From positions 21,808-73,846 of the forward strand of contig JAHDWL010000002.1 of NCBI GenBank assembly GCA_023384355.1: 52,039 bases of DNA, in the 5' to 3' direction. Below the pieces are notes generated by a model, which did no database searches, was not told where the DNA came from, and saw nothing but the letters and a program-made list of their open reading frames with translations. The position numbers and the translations under genes are program-made. Below are positions 25,306 through 34,003 of the stretch, one piece after another; position 1 is the first letter of the stretch, and the number at the start of each line of letters is the position of its first letter. The DNA comes from Anaerolineae bacterium. Lineage in GTDB: Bacteria > Chloroflexota > Anaerolineae > Promineifilales > Promineifilaceae.

Positions 25306-25861
25306 TTTGTTCCTCGTCGGTATTCTCCTGGCGAGCGGCGCGCATGGCCTCGAACTCCTCTTCGGTCCAGATGTTCTCCGGCGCGGTCAGTTTGTCGATA
25401 TAAAGGATGCCGTTGAGATGGTCGATTTCATGCTGGAAGATGCGCGCATCCCAATCGTCGAAGCGCAGGCGGAACTTTCGGCCGTGCCGGTCCAGCCCGC
25501 GGACGCGAATGGATTCGGCGCGCTCTACCTCGCCTATATAGCCGGGAATGGACAGACAACCCTCAAGACCTTTCATCGTTTCCTTTGACATCCAGTAAAT
25601 CTCGGGGTTGACGACAACGAACAGATCGCGAGTACCTTCGATCTCGTTACCATCGTCATCCTCCTCGGGCAGCGTCTCGATGACGGCCAGCTTTATCGGC
25701 AAGCCGATTTGCGGCGCGGCCAGGCCGACGCCATTGGCTTGCCGCATGGTATCGACCATGTCGTCGATCAATCTCTGGAGGTCGGCATCAAACCGGGTGA
25801 CCGGACGTGTTTTTTCGCGCAATCCCGCGGCGGGAATTGTCACAATGGGCAGTTTACTCAT
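25286..25861 (-). CDS. def: Peptide deformylase
   Basis: Removes the N-formyl group from nascent polypeptides at the ribosome. It has 191 residues. All three metalloenzyme motifs are present: GVGLAAPQIG (44-53), EGCLSIPG (100-107, metal ligand Cys102) and QHEIDHLNG (143-151, His144, Glu145, His148). A roughly 10-residue acidic insertion (EEDDDGNEIEG, 66-76) lies between motifs I and II. The start ATG overlaps the stop of the upstream CNBD/PH gene (ATGA). The last residues (AVVGD) and the stop are part of the 19-bp tandem repeat array that continues toward gatC. Confidence 0.97.
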   Translation of the reverse strand: MSKLPIVTIPAAGLREKTRPVTRFDADLQRLIDDMVDTMRQANGVGLAAPQIGLPIKLAVIETLPEEDDDGNEIEGTRDLFVVVNPEIYWMSKETMKGLEGCLSIPGYIGEVERAESIRVRGLDRHGRKFRLRFDDWDARIFQHEIDHLNGILYIDKLTAPENIWTEEEFEAMRAARQENTDEEQSAVVGD

Positions 25862-27606
25862 AACTCCTCAGAATCGGGGGGCTGTTCGGTGGGTGTCCTT
25901 TGCGGGATACGATGTTGTTCCATCGCCTGCCGGTAAACGTCGAGCAGCAAGGCATATTCCTGCCGGCGCGTACTACCTTCCTGGATCCGCTGCCGGCGAC
26001 GGGATTCATCGATACGCTGGAAGATGTCGCTCTGGATGAGTTCGGGGTGTGGAACGTAATCAAAGACAATCTCTGACTGTGACCCGGCGGTATCGATGCT
26101 GACGAAGCCGAAGTTAAAAATCGTCGCCAGAAATCCCGGTCGCGATGCCGCCACATTCTGGATATTCGTGATGGCTGCCTGTTTGCGACTTTCACCGAAA
26201 CCAAACGGCTTGCGGTCGACATCAAGCACAAACCGATCCGAAAGCATAAAGATATCGTTGCGCCAGTTTTCCAGTTGCCACACGAACCATCCGGTATTGA
26301 CGATCCCCAGGATGGTGAAAATGCTTGCCAGCACCCACGGATTCATACTGAGGTTTAGCGCAAGCCAGAACGCCACACCCAATACCAGGAATCCCAGGAG
26401 CGGCAGGGCTACTTCGCGCAGGAGAATGAAGAGGCTTTTGCGGTAGGTAATTGTGTCGCCATCTACTACGCGCCAGCCGAACCGCGTGCGAAGACGGTCG
26501 ATGAAGCCGACTTTTGGCGCATTTGCAGGAACATTGACGGCTTCTTCCGCTGGTGTCAGTTGCGGGTTCAGACCGAAATGCTTTTCAATCGATTGGCGCA
26601 TGACAGCCTGGGTCTGGGCTGATTCGAGTGATTTATACTGTTCGGTCAACCGGTTCAGTATTGTTTTAACGGTGAGCGGTTTATCAATATTGTCGAACAG
26701 GATCACGCCGGCTACGGCAGCTGTGGTCACTCGAGCGGTGCCAATGTTGAAGAGGTTAGCCAGCAAGGAAGGCTTCAATATTTCCACTGTCTGGACCTGG
26801 GCGATAGGAACCTTCACCAGATGAATGCGGAAGTGGCGCAACTCAAATTCATGGTGAGTCAGATGCTTGTTGGTTATGATGAAGTAGTCGGCACGAAAAT
26901 CGATAAGACGTAAAGCAAAGATGATACTGCCGATGATTGTCAACAGGATCGGCGCGCCGACCTTGACGGCTCGCTCCAGACCAGTGCTGTCGGGCATGGC
27001 GATCAGGATTGCGGCAGCCAGCAACACCATGAAGAAAGGCAGGATAAGCCTGCCCAGCAGGAACCATAGGCTGCGTCGGGCGAAAAACTCCAGGCGCTCG
27101 TCGGGAAGTAACGACCCGCCGACCGATGTTTTGACACGTCGCGGCCGAACCTTTAGTTTTTGCGCTTCAATCCAGGCCTCGTCGCTCAGACCATAGTGGA
27201 TGTCTCCCTCTTCGCGAGGGGCCAAAAAGTCGATGATCGACGGATACCGTTTCAATAGATGGACGAAGGCTTGCCCCTCGATCACGTAGAGACGACCGCC
27301 ATTTTGAGCGGCTCCCTTGATTGTCGCCAAATGAACGCCGGGAATGAACAACCACATCTCGTTGAAATAACTCCCGGGGGTATAGGCGAAAGTTTCGCGG
27401 GTAATGCCGTTGTTGTCGATGGTGCGGGCGAAGAGACGGCCTTCCTTTACGATATATAACCGGCTGGCGATATCGCGCTGATAGGCGATGACCGCGTTAT
27501 CATCAAAGGCGTACTCTTGGGTAATTCGCGCGATCGCTTCCAGAGCAGCTTCGCTCAGGTCGGCGAAAATCGGCAACCCTGCCAGGAAGTCACGCTTTTC
27601 GGTCAC
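25858..27606 (-). CDS. Cyclic-nucleotide-binding-like domain fused to two membrane bPH2 domains
   Basis: A 582-residue membrane protein. Residues about 5-120 resemble a CRP/CNBD sensor domain (LPIFADLSEAALEAIARI, then RLYIVKEGRLFA), though the phosphate-binding cassette is not clearly conserved, so cyclic nucleotide binding is uncertain. A TM pair (about 180-235) precedes a bacterial PH (bPH2/YdbS-type) domain with DYFIITNKHLTHHE and IAQVQTVEI. A second TM pair (about 400-445) precedes a second bPH2-like domain (LSDRFVLDVDRKPFG, then ITNIQNVAASRPG). The start is GTG at 27606, because a stop codon lies just upstream. Its stop overlaps def (ATGA). Its divergent neighbour is an M50-type peptidase. 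The role is unknown; signalling at the membrane is a guess. Confidence 0.82.
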   Translation of the reverse strand: MTEKRDFLAGLPIFADLSEAALEAIARITQEYAFDDNAVIAYQRDIASRLYIVKEGRLFARTIDNNGITRETFAYTPGSYFNEMWLFIPGVHLATIKGAAQNGGRLYVIEGQAFVHLLKRYPSIIDFLAPREEGDIHYGLSDEAWIEAQKLKVRPRRVKTSVGGSLLPDERLEFFARRSLWFLLGRLILPFFMVLLAAAILIAMPDSTGLERAVKVGAPILLTIIGSIIFALRLIDFRADYFIITNKHLTHHEFELRHFRIHLVKVPIAQVQTVEILKPSLLANLFNIGTARVTTAAVAGVILFDNIDKPLTVKTILNRLTEQYKSLESAQTQAVMRQSIEKHFGLNPQLTPAEEAVNVPANAPKVGFIDRLRTRFGWRVVDGDTITYRKSLFILLREVALPLLGFLVLGVAFWLALNLSMNPWVLASIFTILGIVNTGWFVWQLENWRNDIFMLSDRFVLDVDRKPFGFGESRKQAAITNIQNVAASRPGFLATIFNFGFVSIDTAGSQSEIVFDYVPHPELIQSDIFQRIDESRRRQRIQEGSTRRQEYALLLDVYRQAMEQHRIPQRTPTEQPPDSEEL

Positions 27607-27679
27607 GACTTCATTTTAACATGGACACGAATTGGTGACTAATGTCCTCAAATTGTATGACAATCACACCATTTAATTA

Positions 27680-27708
27680 TTGTCAGTCTGCGTCATGTCC
27701 GATATGAT
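27680..27708 (+). promoter_or_regulatory. Promoter giving a very short leader on the M50-like gene
   Basis: TTGTCA at 27680-27685, 17-base spacer, TATGAT at 27703-27708. The expected start at about 27715 is only about eight bases before the ATG at 27723. This fits the absence of any Shine-Dalgarno there and suggests an almost leaderless mRNA. Confidence 0.65.
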
Positions 27709-27722
27709 CGCTTAATCTGCCA

Positions 27723-28943
27723 ATGTCACTAATGACAGGTCTCTTCAACGTCCTCGCCCTGTTGTACATTGGCCGCGCCGTTCAATTGGCGGCCCGGATC
27801 ATTCAAAACCGGGCTACATTGCGGCAAGAGCCACTCACCAGGGAAAAGCAACGCCTGGCCGAACAGGCGGCATTCTTCCTTGGCGTGCCGCCGGCGGTGT
27901 TTATCCATGAACTGGCCCATGCCCTGGCCATTGTGGTCTTCGGTGGTCAGGTGGCCGAGTTTGGTTATCGCGTCTTTTGGGGGTATGTGGTGCCGTCCGG
28001 CACCTTCACCGCGGTCCAAAGCTGGATCATCGCCGTCGCCGGTACCCTTGGCTCGCTGATCTTTGGCTTGTTCGTCTGGATCCTCCTGCGCCGGAGTTCA
28101 AGCCGTACCGTCCAATACTTTGGCTTGCGAACGTTCCGGTTCCAGGTCTATTTCTCGCTCATCTACTACCCCATCTTCACCCTGTTTCTTTCGGTAGGTG
28201 ACTGGCGAACGATCTATAACTTCGCGGCCACACCTGTGCTGAGCGCTGCCACCGCGGTCGCCCACGTCCTGCTGCTGTTCCTCTTCTGGCGCGCTGATCA
28301 GGCGGGCTTCTTCGACATGGTGGCTTTTGATTCACCCGGCGCTCAGTTGCGTTATGAATCGACCCGGGCGGCGGCCGAGACGGGCGACCCAATGGCGCGT
28401 TTGCAGACCATATCGTTTCTTTGGGCTGGTGGAGCTCGGCATGAAGCGCGCAAGCAGCTGGACGACTTTCTGAAGGATTTCCCCACGTCGGCCGAGGCAC
28501 AGCTTCAACTGGCCATTATGGCCGGGGACGGCTCTCGTCAGGTCAACAAAAAGGCTTATGACGCGGCCGGTCAGGCGCTGGCGCTGGGTCTGCGCGGCGT
28601 CGATCAGATAGCTTTGGCCCGACAGATCCGGGCTCTTTATCACCTGGAGCGCGGGCAAGGCGTTGAAGCAGAGGTCGAATTGAATGCGGCGTTTATCCCA
28701 ACGGCCGCTTATGACCCGGAAGATATTACTCCGATCCGTCGCGCCGAACTTCATCGTCTGCGCAGCCAGGCATATCGTCGACAAGGACGGTACGAAGATG
28801 CTTATGCCGAAATCGACGTGGCATTGCAACTCGCGCGTCGGTTTGCTCTGGAATCCGTGGTACGTGAGTGCGTTGAGGAGAAAGAGTTGATAGAAAAGCA
28901 TGCCGGGCGTAGTATGTCGGAACCGACGAAAAGAATGACGTAG
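27723..28943 (+). CDS. M50-like membrane metallopeptidase with C-terminal TPR-like region
   Basis: A 406-residue protein. The N-terminal half has about five to six hydrophobic segments and a zinc-peptidase HELAH motif (His62, Glu63, His66) in a membrane helix, as in site-2-protease/M50 enzymes. A possible third ligand is the Asp in SVGDWRTIYNF (about 160); the usual PDGG-type motif is not obvious, so activity is unsure. Residues about 215-395 are helical repeats resembling TPRs (ARLQTISFLWAGGARHEARKQLDDF; ELHRLRSQAYRRQGRYEDAYAEI), probably cytosolic. No ribosome-binding site precedes the ATG, consistent with the short-leader promoter. It is divergent from the CNBD/bPH2 gene, and the two may work together. 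Confidence 0.78.
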   Translation: MSLMTGLFNVLALLYIGRAVQLAARIIQNRATLRQEPLTREKQRLAEQAAFFLGVPPAVFIHELAHALAIVVFGGQVAEFGYRVFWGYVVPSGTFTAVQSWIIAVAGTLGSLIFGLFVWILLRRSSSRTVQYFGLRTFRFQVYFSLIYYPIFTLFLSVGDWRTIYNFAATPVLSAATAVAHVLLLFLFWRADQAGFFDMVAFDSPGAQLRYESTRAAAETGDPMARLQTISFLWAGGARHEARKQLDDFLKDFPTSAEAQLQLAIMAGDGSRQVNKKAYDAAGQALALGLRGVDQIALARQIRALYHLERGQGVEAEVELNAAFIPTAAYDPEDITPIRRAELHRLRSQAYRRQGRYEDAYAEIDVALQLARRFALESVVRECVEEKELIEKHAGRSMSEPTKRMT

Positions 28944-29228
28944 CCGATTCATTATCGGATAAACCTGAGAACCGGCGCTTTTTCCAGGTGAAAATAATTC
29001 GGCCGCAGTTGCCCATGCCAGCCGTTCAGGGAACCAACGCATCAGTGATAGCCGGACGTTGATTACGATGAATGTCATATCAAACTCATTATCTATGACA
29101 ATTCTCAATGACCTGATTATTCGCTATCCTACATAAACGCTCCCTCAGTCAGGCGCGCCGGTTCTGTCGTTGCCTGAAAGGTTGGCCCTTATTAAATCTC
29201 CCGTCTGATCCACTTTTAGAGAGGTATC

Positions 29229-30692
29229 ATGCAGGTAGAGCTTCGGGATATACGCAAGTATTTTGGACGTGTGAAAGCCAACGATGGCATTAGTCTGGTC
29301 TTGAAACCGGGCAAAATCTACGCGTTGGTAGGGGAGAACGGTGCCGGCAAGAGCACCTTGATGAAGATCCTCTCCGGCTATCAGCCTCCCACGAGCGGCG
29401 AGATTTTGCTCGATGGCCAGCCGGTCCGGTTCCACTCGCCGGCTGATGCATTGGCCAAAGGTGTTGGCATGCTTTATCAGGACCCACTGGACATGCCCCC
29501 GTTTCGGGTCATCGACAATTATTTGCTTGGCCGGAGCAATAGCGTGCGACTCAACTACAAGGAAGCCCGCAACGAACTTGAAGGTCTGTCCAAACGATAC
29601 GGATTTGAAATCGACGTCCACGCGACTATCGACTCGCTATCAATGGGCGAACGGCAGCAACTGGAACTGGTGCGACTGTTGGCGGGCGGCGCCCAGGTTC
29701 TCATTCTGGACGAACCGACCACTGGCATCAGCGCCGAACAAAAGGAAATCCTTTTCGAATCGATGCGCAAGATGACTCGCGAGGAAGGCAAGACAGTCAT
29801 CCTCGTTTCCCACAAGCTTGAAGAGGTGCAGGAACTATGCGTCTATGCTTATGTTCTCCGCCGCGGACAGTTGGTCGGGGAGCAAGAGTTACCTTGTCTG
29901 AACGAGCAATTAGTAGAAATGATGTTCGGTCAGGTGCCGAAGCGTAGCCAACGCCCTCCTTTTGCCGTCAGAGAGCCTGTGCTGGAACTGCAGGATGTCA
30001 ACATCGAAACCTATCAAATAACTGTGCCTGATATAAATCTCTCCGTGCGTGCCGGGGAGATTTTTGGTTTGGCGGGGCTGGAAGGCAGCGGTCAGCGACT
30101 TGTCATGCAAGCCTGTTCCGGTCTCGTTGCGCCGGCAAAAGGCCGCGTGCGTCTCGGCGGCCAGGATGTGACTGGCTGGAGCTACCACCGTCTTCAAAAA
30201 TTCGGTATGGCCTACGTGCCGGCCGGCCGCCTGGAAGAGGGCCTCGTAGCCGGACTTACATTGACGGAACATCTCGTTCTTGCCCGACCCGACAAGAAAT
30301 TTTTTGTTGACTGGAAGGAAAACCGGCAGGAGATGGCCGAGCGTATTACAACCTACCAGATCGTCGGACGGCCGGAATCCACGGCTGACCAGCTATCCGG
30401 CGGCAACCAGCAACGGCTGTTATTCTCGTTGTTGAATACGCCCTTGAAGCTGTTGTTGCTGGAGCATCCAACGCGAGGTCTGGATGTACGCTCTTCCGAC
30501 TATATTTGGCAGCTACTCTATAAGAGGCGCGATCATGGTACGGCCATCCTGTTTATTTCAGCCGACCTTGATGAGATTATCGAACATTGTGACCGGATTG
30601 CCGTGTTTTCCGGCGGCGTCATGTCGCGCATCCTCGACGCGCGCGAGACGACGGCCGAGGAGCTTGGCCATTTTATAGGAGGGCAAGTATGA
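29229..30692 (+). CDS. Nucleoside-type ABC importer, ATP-binding protein A
   Basis: A 487-residue double-NBD ATPase of the sugar/nucleoside (CUT2-like; NupO/BmpC) class. NBD1 (1-235) has Walker A GENGAGKST, signature LSMGERQQLEL and Walker B LILDEPTT. NBD2 (about 250-487) has the degenerate Walker A GLEGSGQRLVM, signature LSGGNQQRLLF, and LLLEHPTRGLDV in place of the usual AAQPTRGLD. GAGAGG precedes the ATG. The 285-base spacer upstream (28944-29228) holds a small hairpin (CCGAT 28944-28948, ATCGG 28954-28958) and no clear gene. The stop overlaps the next permease (ATGA). With the genes to 39001 it forms one transporter cluster. Confidence 0.94.
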   Translation: MQVELRDIRKYFGRVKANDGISLVLKPGKIYALVGENGAGKSTLMKILSGYQPPTSGEILLDGQPVRFHSPADALAKGVGMLYQDPLDMPPFRVIDNYLLGRSNSVRLNYKEARNELEGLSKRYGFEIDVHATIDSLSMGERQQLELVRLLAGGAQVLILDEPTTGISAEQKEILFESMRKMTREEGKTVILVSHKLEEVQELCVYAYVLRRGQLVGEQELPCLNEQLVEMMFGQVPKRSQRPPFAVREPVLELQDVNIETYQITVPDINLSVRAGEIFGLAGLEGSGQRLVMQACSGLVAPAKGRVRLGGQDVTGWSYHRLQKFGMAYVPAGRLEEGLVAGLTLTEHLVLARPDKKFFVDWKENRQEMAERITTYQIVGRPESTADQLSGGNQQRLLFSLLNTPLKLLLLEHPTRGLDVRSSDYIWQLLYKRRDHGTAILFISADLDEIIEHCDRIAVFSGGVMSRILDARETTAEELGHFIGGQV

Positions 30693-31849
30693 CCGAAGCG
30701 CAAACCAGCGACCGATCCTGGCTGATCCGGTTGTGGCCGCTTGTGCCCATTGTCGCGGCGCTCATTGTGACCAGCGCCCTGTTGATGCTTTTCGACGCCA
30801 GTCCGGCGGTAGCTTATCGGGCTATGTGGGACGGGGCGTTTGGCGGGCAAGACAAATTTTTAAGCGTGCTGGCTTTCTGGGTGCCGCTGCTGCTCGCCTC
30901 CGCGGGCCTGGTCGTCACGTTCACGGCCGGCCTGTGGAATATCGGCATCGAGGGACAGATAATTTTGGGTGCGATCGGGGCTAGTTGGGTCGCCCTTAAC
31001 GTTACGGGGCCGGCCTGGGTTCTCATCCCGCTGGAGATCGGCGCCGCCATGCTTGGAGGGGCGTTGTGGGCGGCGTTATCGGCTGTGTTAAAGACACGGG
31101 GCAAGGTCAACGAAATTTTCAGCGGTCTGGCGCTCAACAATCTGGCCATCATTCTGACCAACTATCTCATATCCGGCCCATGGCAGCCGCCTGAAGGTGG
31201 TTCCTTTCGCGGAACCACGCCTTTTCAAAGCGCGGCGCTTTTACCGCGTCTTTTTGAGTCTCGCTTCAGCCCGTTGTCATTAATACTGGCTTTCGCCGCC
31301 GTCATTGCTGTCTATTACGTCCTGCGCGGCACGACCTGGGGTCTCAAGCTGAAAGCGCTGGGCAAGAACCCTTATTCCGCGTATCTGCTGGGCGTATCCA
31401 GCGAACGCGAGACGATTCTGGCCATGATGTTTTGTGGGGCGCTGGCCGGTCTGGGTGGCGCGGTACGCGTCCTCAGCTGGTTCGACAGCTTGCGCCAGAG
31501 CATCTCCGGCGGCATCGGGTTTCTTGCCTTGCTCGTCGTGATGCTCGCGGCATACCGTATCCTTTGGGTCCCGATCATCGCCCTGTTTTTCTCCATTGTG
31601 CTGAACGGAAGTATCACCCTCCAACTCAAGACACAACTCCACTCCGCGCTCGGCGGTATTTTGACTGGCCTGATGGTCCTGTTTGTCCTGCTTTTCGGCT
31701 CGGCCAAACAATTGGGGATCGGTGGAAAACCCGGGACGGCCGCCGGTGTACCGGATGTTATGCCGGATGAGTTGCCGGCCGGCGAAATACCACCTGAGTT
31801 AATGGCCTCATCGTATCCGGAAGTTGATGTGGAGGCAATCCATGAATAA
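30689..31849 (+). CDS. Nucleoside-type ABC importer permease A1
   Basis: A 386-residue integral membrane permease of the BPD_transp_2 family (NupP/BmpD-like long subunit). It has about nine to ten hydrophobic segments; the N-terminal VAYRAMWDGAFGGQDKFLSVL, NIGIEGQIILGAIGASWVAL and VNEIFSGLALNNLAI are typical family landmarks. The C-terminus carries a hydrophilic Pro/Glu-rich tail of about 45 residues. The start overlaps the ATPase A stop by four bases. It probably pairs with permease A2, whose start lies eight bases inside the end of this gene. Confidence 0.93.
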   Translation: MTEAQTSDRSWLIRLWPLVPIVAALIVTSALLMLFDASPAVAYRAMWDGAFGGQDKFLSVLAFWVPLLLASAGLVVTFTAGLWNIGIEGQIILGAIGASWVALNVTGPAWVLIPLEIGAAMLGGALWAALSAVLKTRGKVNEIFSGLALNNLAIILTNYLISGPWQPPEGGSFRGTTPFQSAALLPRLFESRFSPLSLILAFAAVIAVYYVLRGTTWGLKLKALGKNPYSAYLLGVSSERETILAMMFCGALAGLGGAVRVLSWFDSLRQSISGGIGFLALLVVMLAAYRILWVPIIALFFSIVLNGSITLQLKTQLHSALGGILTGLMVLFVLLFGSAKQLGIGGKPGTAAGVPDVMPDELPAGEIPPELMASSYPEVDVEAIHE

Positions 31850-32816
31850 CGCACAACTGATTGCCGTCCTTGCATCGATCGTTCTTCAAGCGTCGCCGCT
31901 TATCATTGCCGTTTGTGGCGAGATCCTGACCGAACGCTCCGGCGTGGTCAACCTGTCCCTGGACGGCACCATGCTGATGGCGGCCATGACTGGATTCGTC
32001 GTCGGCATGTTGACGAACAATGTATGGGCAGGTTTTGCCGTTGGCGCGCTGGTCGGTGCAATTTTCGCATCCATTGTCGCATTCGGCAGTATTCGCCTGA
32101 ACCAGAGCCAGGTAGCTATCGGCTTTGTCCTGACATTGCTGGGAGATGACCTGAGCGCCTTCCTCGGTCAAAACTACACCCGGATGAAGGGAGTCACCGT
32201 GCCGCACTATGGCATTCCGATCCTGAAAGATATCCCTGTGATCGGACCGATATTCTTTAATCAGGATATAGTCGTCTATTTTGCGATGTTCCTGATCGTC
32301 GGGACATGGTGGTGGCTCAACAAGACTCAGCCCGGATTGAAATTGCGCGGTTCCGGCGAGAGGCCGACGGCCGCTTTCGCTCGCGGCGTAGATGTCAATC
32401 GCTTGCGGTATGTCTACACAATTCTTGGTGGTGCGCTGGTGGGGATTGCCGGGGCGGCATATTCCCTGGACGTCAAAATAGGCTGGTCGGATGGCCACAT
32501 CCGCGGCATGGGCTGGATTGCGCTGGCAATCGTCATTTTCGGCGGTTGGTCACCAATCCGGGGCGCGTTCGGTGCCTTGCTTTTTGGCGCCACGAAAGCT
32601 CTGGCGACGATCCTGCAGCGCGCCTTTCCCGAGGTGTCGGTGGTGGCTTTCAACAGCATCCCCTGGCTCTTGATGATTCTGGTGTTGCTTGCCGTCGGCA
32701 GCGATTATACAGAGCGCGGAATCAAGGCAATGCCAAAGAGTTGGCAGCAGCCGCTTCGTCGCGTCTTGCGCGTCTCGCCGCCCATGGCCCTGGGAACACC
32801 ATTCAAGGAAGGGTAG
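31842..32816 (+). CDS. Nucleoside-type ABC importer permease A2
   Basis: A 324-residue permease of the NupQ-like short-subunit type in the same family. Landmarks: the N-terminal GEILTERSGVVNLSLDGTML (the family's GE-ER-G-N-G-EG-ML block with Asp for Glu), GLKLRGSGERPTAAFARGVDV, and GWIALAIVIFGGWSPIRGAFGALLFG. The ATG at 31842 was chosen because GGAGG is six bases upstream. An in-frame ATG at 31824 has no such site. It overlaps permease A1 by eight bases, and the next gene follows after 20 bases. Confidence 0.93.
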   Translation: MNNAQLIAVLASIVLQASPLIIAVCGEILTERSGVVNLSLDGTMLMAAMTGFVVGMLTNNVWAGFAVGALVGAIFASIVAFGSIRLNQSQVAIGFVLTLLGDDLSAFLGQNYTRMKGVTVPHYGIPILKDIPVIGPIFFNQDIVVYFAMFLIVGTWWWLNKTQPGLKLRGSGERPTAAFARGVDVNRLRYVYTILGGALVGIAGAAYSLDVKIGWSDGHIRGMGWIALAIVIFGGWSPIRGAFGALLFGATKALATILQRAFPEVSVVAFNSIPWLLMILVLLAVGSDYTERGIKAMPKSWQQPLRRVLRVSPPMALGTPFKEG

Positions 32817-32836
32817 CACAGCATTCAAGGTGACTT

Positions 32837-34003
32837 ATGCTCGATTTCTTTGTCAAGTACCCGCGTCTAAGCCGGTTGGTTGACCTGGCCTTACCGCTTC
32901 TCGCGACGCTCGCGGCCCTGGGAGTGGGCGCAATCATGCTCCAGTTATTGGGGGCCAACCCTGTGGACGCATACGGGGCGTTGCTGAACGGCGCATTCGG
33001 CAGCCAGAACGCGCTGGCCGACACCATTGTTCGGGCTACGCCGCTTCTTCTGGTCGCCCTGGGGATCTGCATCGCCTTTCGTGGCGGTGTCATCAACATC
33101 GGAGGAGAAGGGCAACTGGTTGCCGGCGCGATCCTGGGCACGCTGGTCGGCCTGACGTTTCCCGAGGCTCCGGGATATATTGTCATCCCGGTTGCGCTGG
33201 TGGCGGGGTTCATCGGCGGAGCCATTTGGGGCGGCATCCCCGGCGTGCTGAAAGCATATTACAACGTCAACGAGATTCTCAGCACGATCATGTTGAACAT
33301 CATCGCCGTGCAGGGCATGAACTACCTCTTGCGTCAGCCGATGATCGACCCGGCCCAGGCGCAACTGGCCTCGCGCATTCCGCAGACAGCGCGACTGGTT
33401 CAGGCTTTTGATTTGCCACGGTTGGTACCCACAAGACTTCATCTTGGCGCGCTCATCGCGGTGATTCTGGCCTTTGTCGTCTATATTTATTTATGGCGCA
33501 CAACCTCCGGCTATCGCATTCGCGCTGTTGGTCTCAACCCGGATGCGTCGAGTTACGCCGGCATCAACGTTAAGCGGAACATTGTTCTGGCGCTATTGCT
33601 CAGCGGCGCTTTTGCCGGGCTGGCTGGGGCCATCCAGGTCTATGGTGTGCACCACCGCATGTTTACCGATGGATCACTGGCCGGATTTACCGGTTCGGCT
33701 GGATTCAACGGCATCGTTGTCGCGCTATTCGGAAAACTGAACCCACTCGGTGCAATTCCAGCTTCCTTTATCTTCGGGGCATTGATCGTCGGCGCGAACA
33801 GTTTGCAACGAGCCATGCAGGTTCCGGCCGCGCTAATCACCGCCCTGAACGGTCTCGTGGTTGTCTTTGTTGTCGCCAGCGATTACTTCAGCCGGCGGCT
33901 GGCTCGCAGCCGTCAGATTGGTGTTGAGGCGAACGTTGAGCCATCGCCCCCGGCATCAATGCCGCCGGCTCTCAGCGTTGAAGGAGACATGTCCAGTGAT
34001 TAG
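32837..34003 (+). CDS. Nucleoside-type ABC importer permease B1
   Basis: A 388-residue second long-type permease, homologous to A1: VDAYGALLNGAFGSQNALADTIV and INIGGEGQLVAGAILGTLVG align with the corresponding A1 blocks, and YYNVNEILSTIMLNIIAVQ matches the VNEI-S segment. It has about ten hydrophobic segments and a hydrophilic Pro-rich C-terminal tail, as in A1. It follows A2 by 20 bases. Its presence as a second long/short permease pair in one operon implies either duplicated transport heterodimers or two specificities. Confidence 0.93.
   Translation: MLDFFVKYPRLSRLVDLALPLLATLAALGVGAIMLQLLGANPVDAYGALLNGAFGSQNALADTIVRATPLLLVALGICIAFRGGVINIGGEGQLVAGAILGTLVGLTFPEAPGYIVIPVALVAGFIGGAIWGGIPGVLKAYYNVNEILSTIMLNIIAVQGMNYLLRQPMIDPAQAQLASRIPQTARLVQAFDLPRLVPTRLHLGALIAVILAFVVYIYLWRTTSGYRIRAVGLNPDASSYAGINVKRNIVLALLLSGAFAGLAGAIQVYGVHHRMFTDGSLAGFTGSAGFNGIVVALFGKLNPLGAIPASFIFGALIVGANSLQRAMQVPAALITALNGLVVVFVVASDYFSRRLARSRQIGVEANVEPSPPASMPPALSVEGDMSSD

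Noticed and set aside
28944-29228. Purine riboswitch upstream of the nucleoside transporter
   Set aside because: No purine aptamer core pattern could be found; only a 5-bp hairpin is visible.
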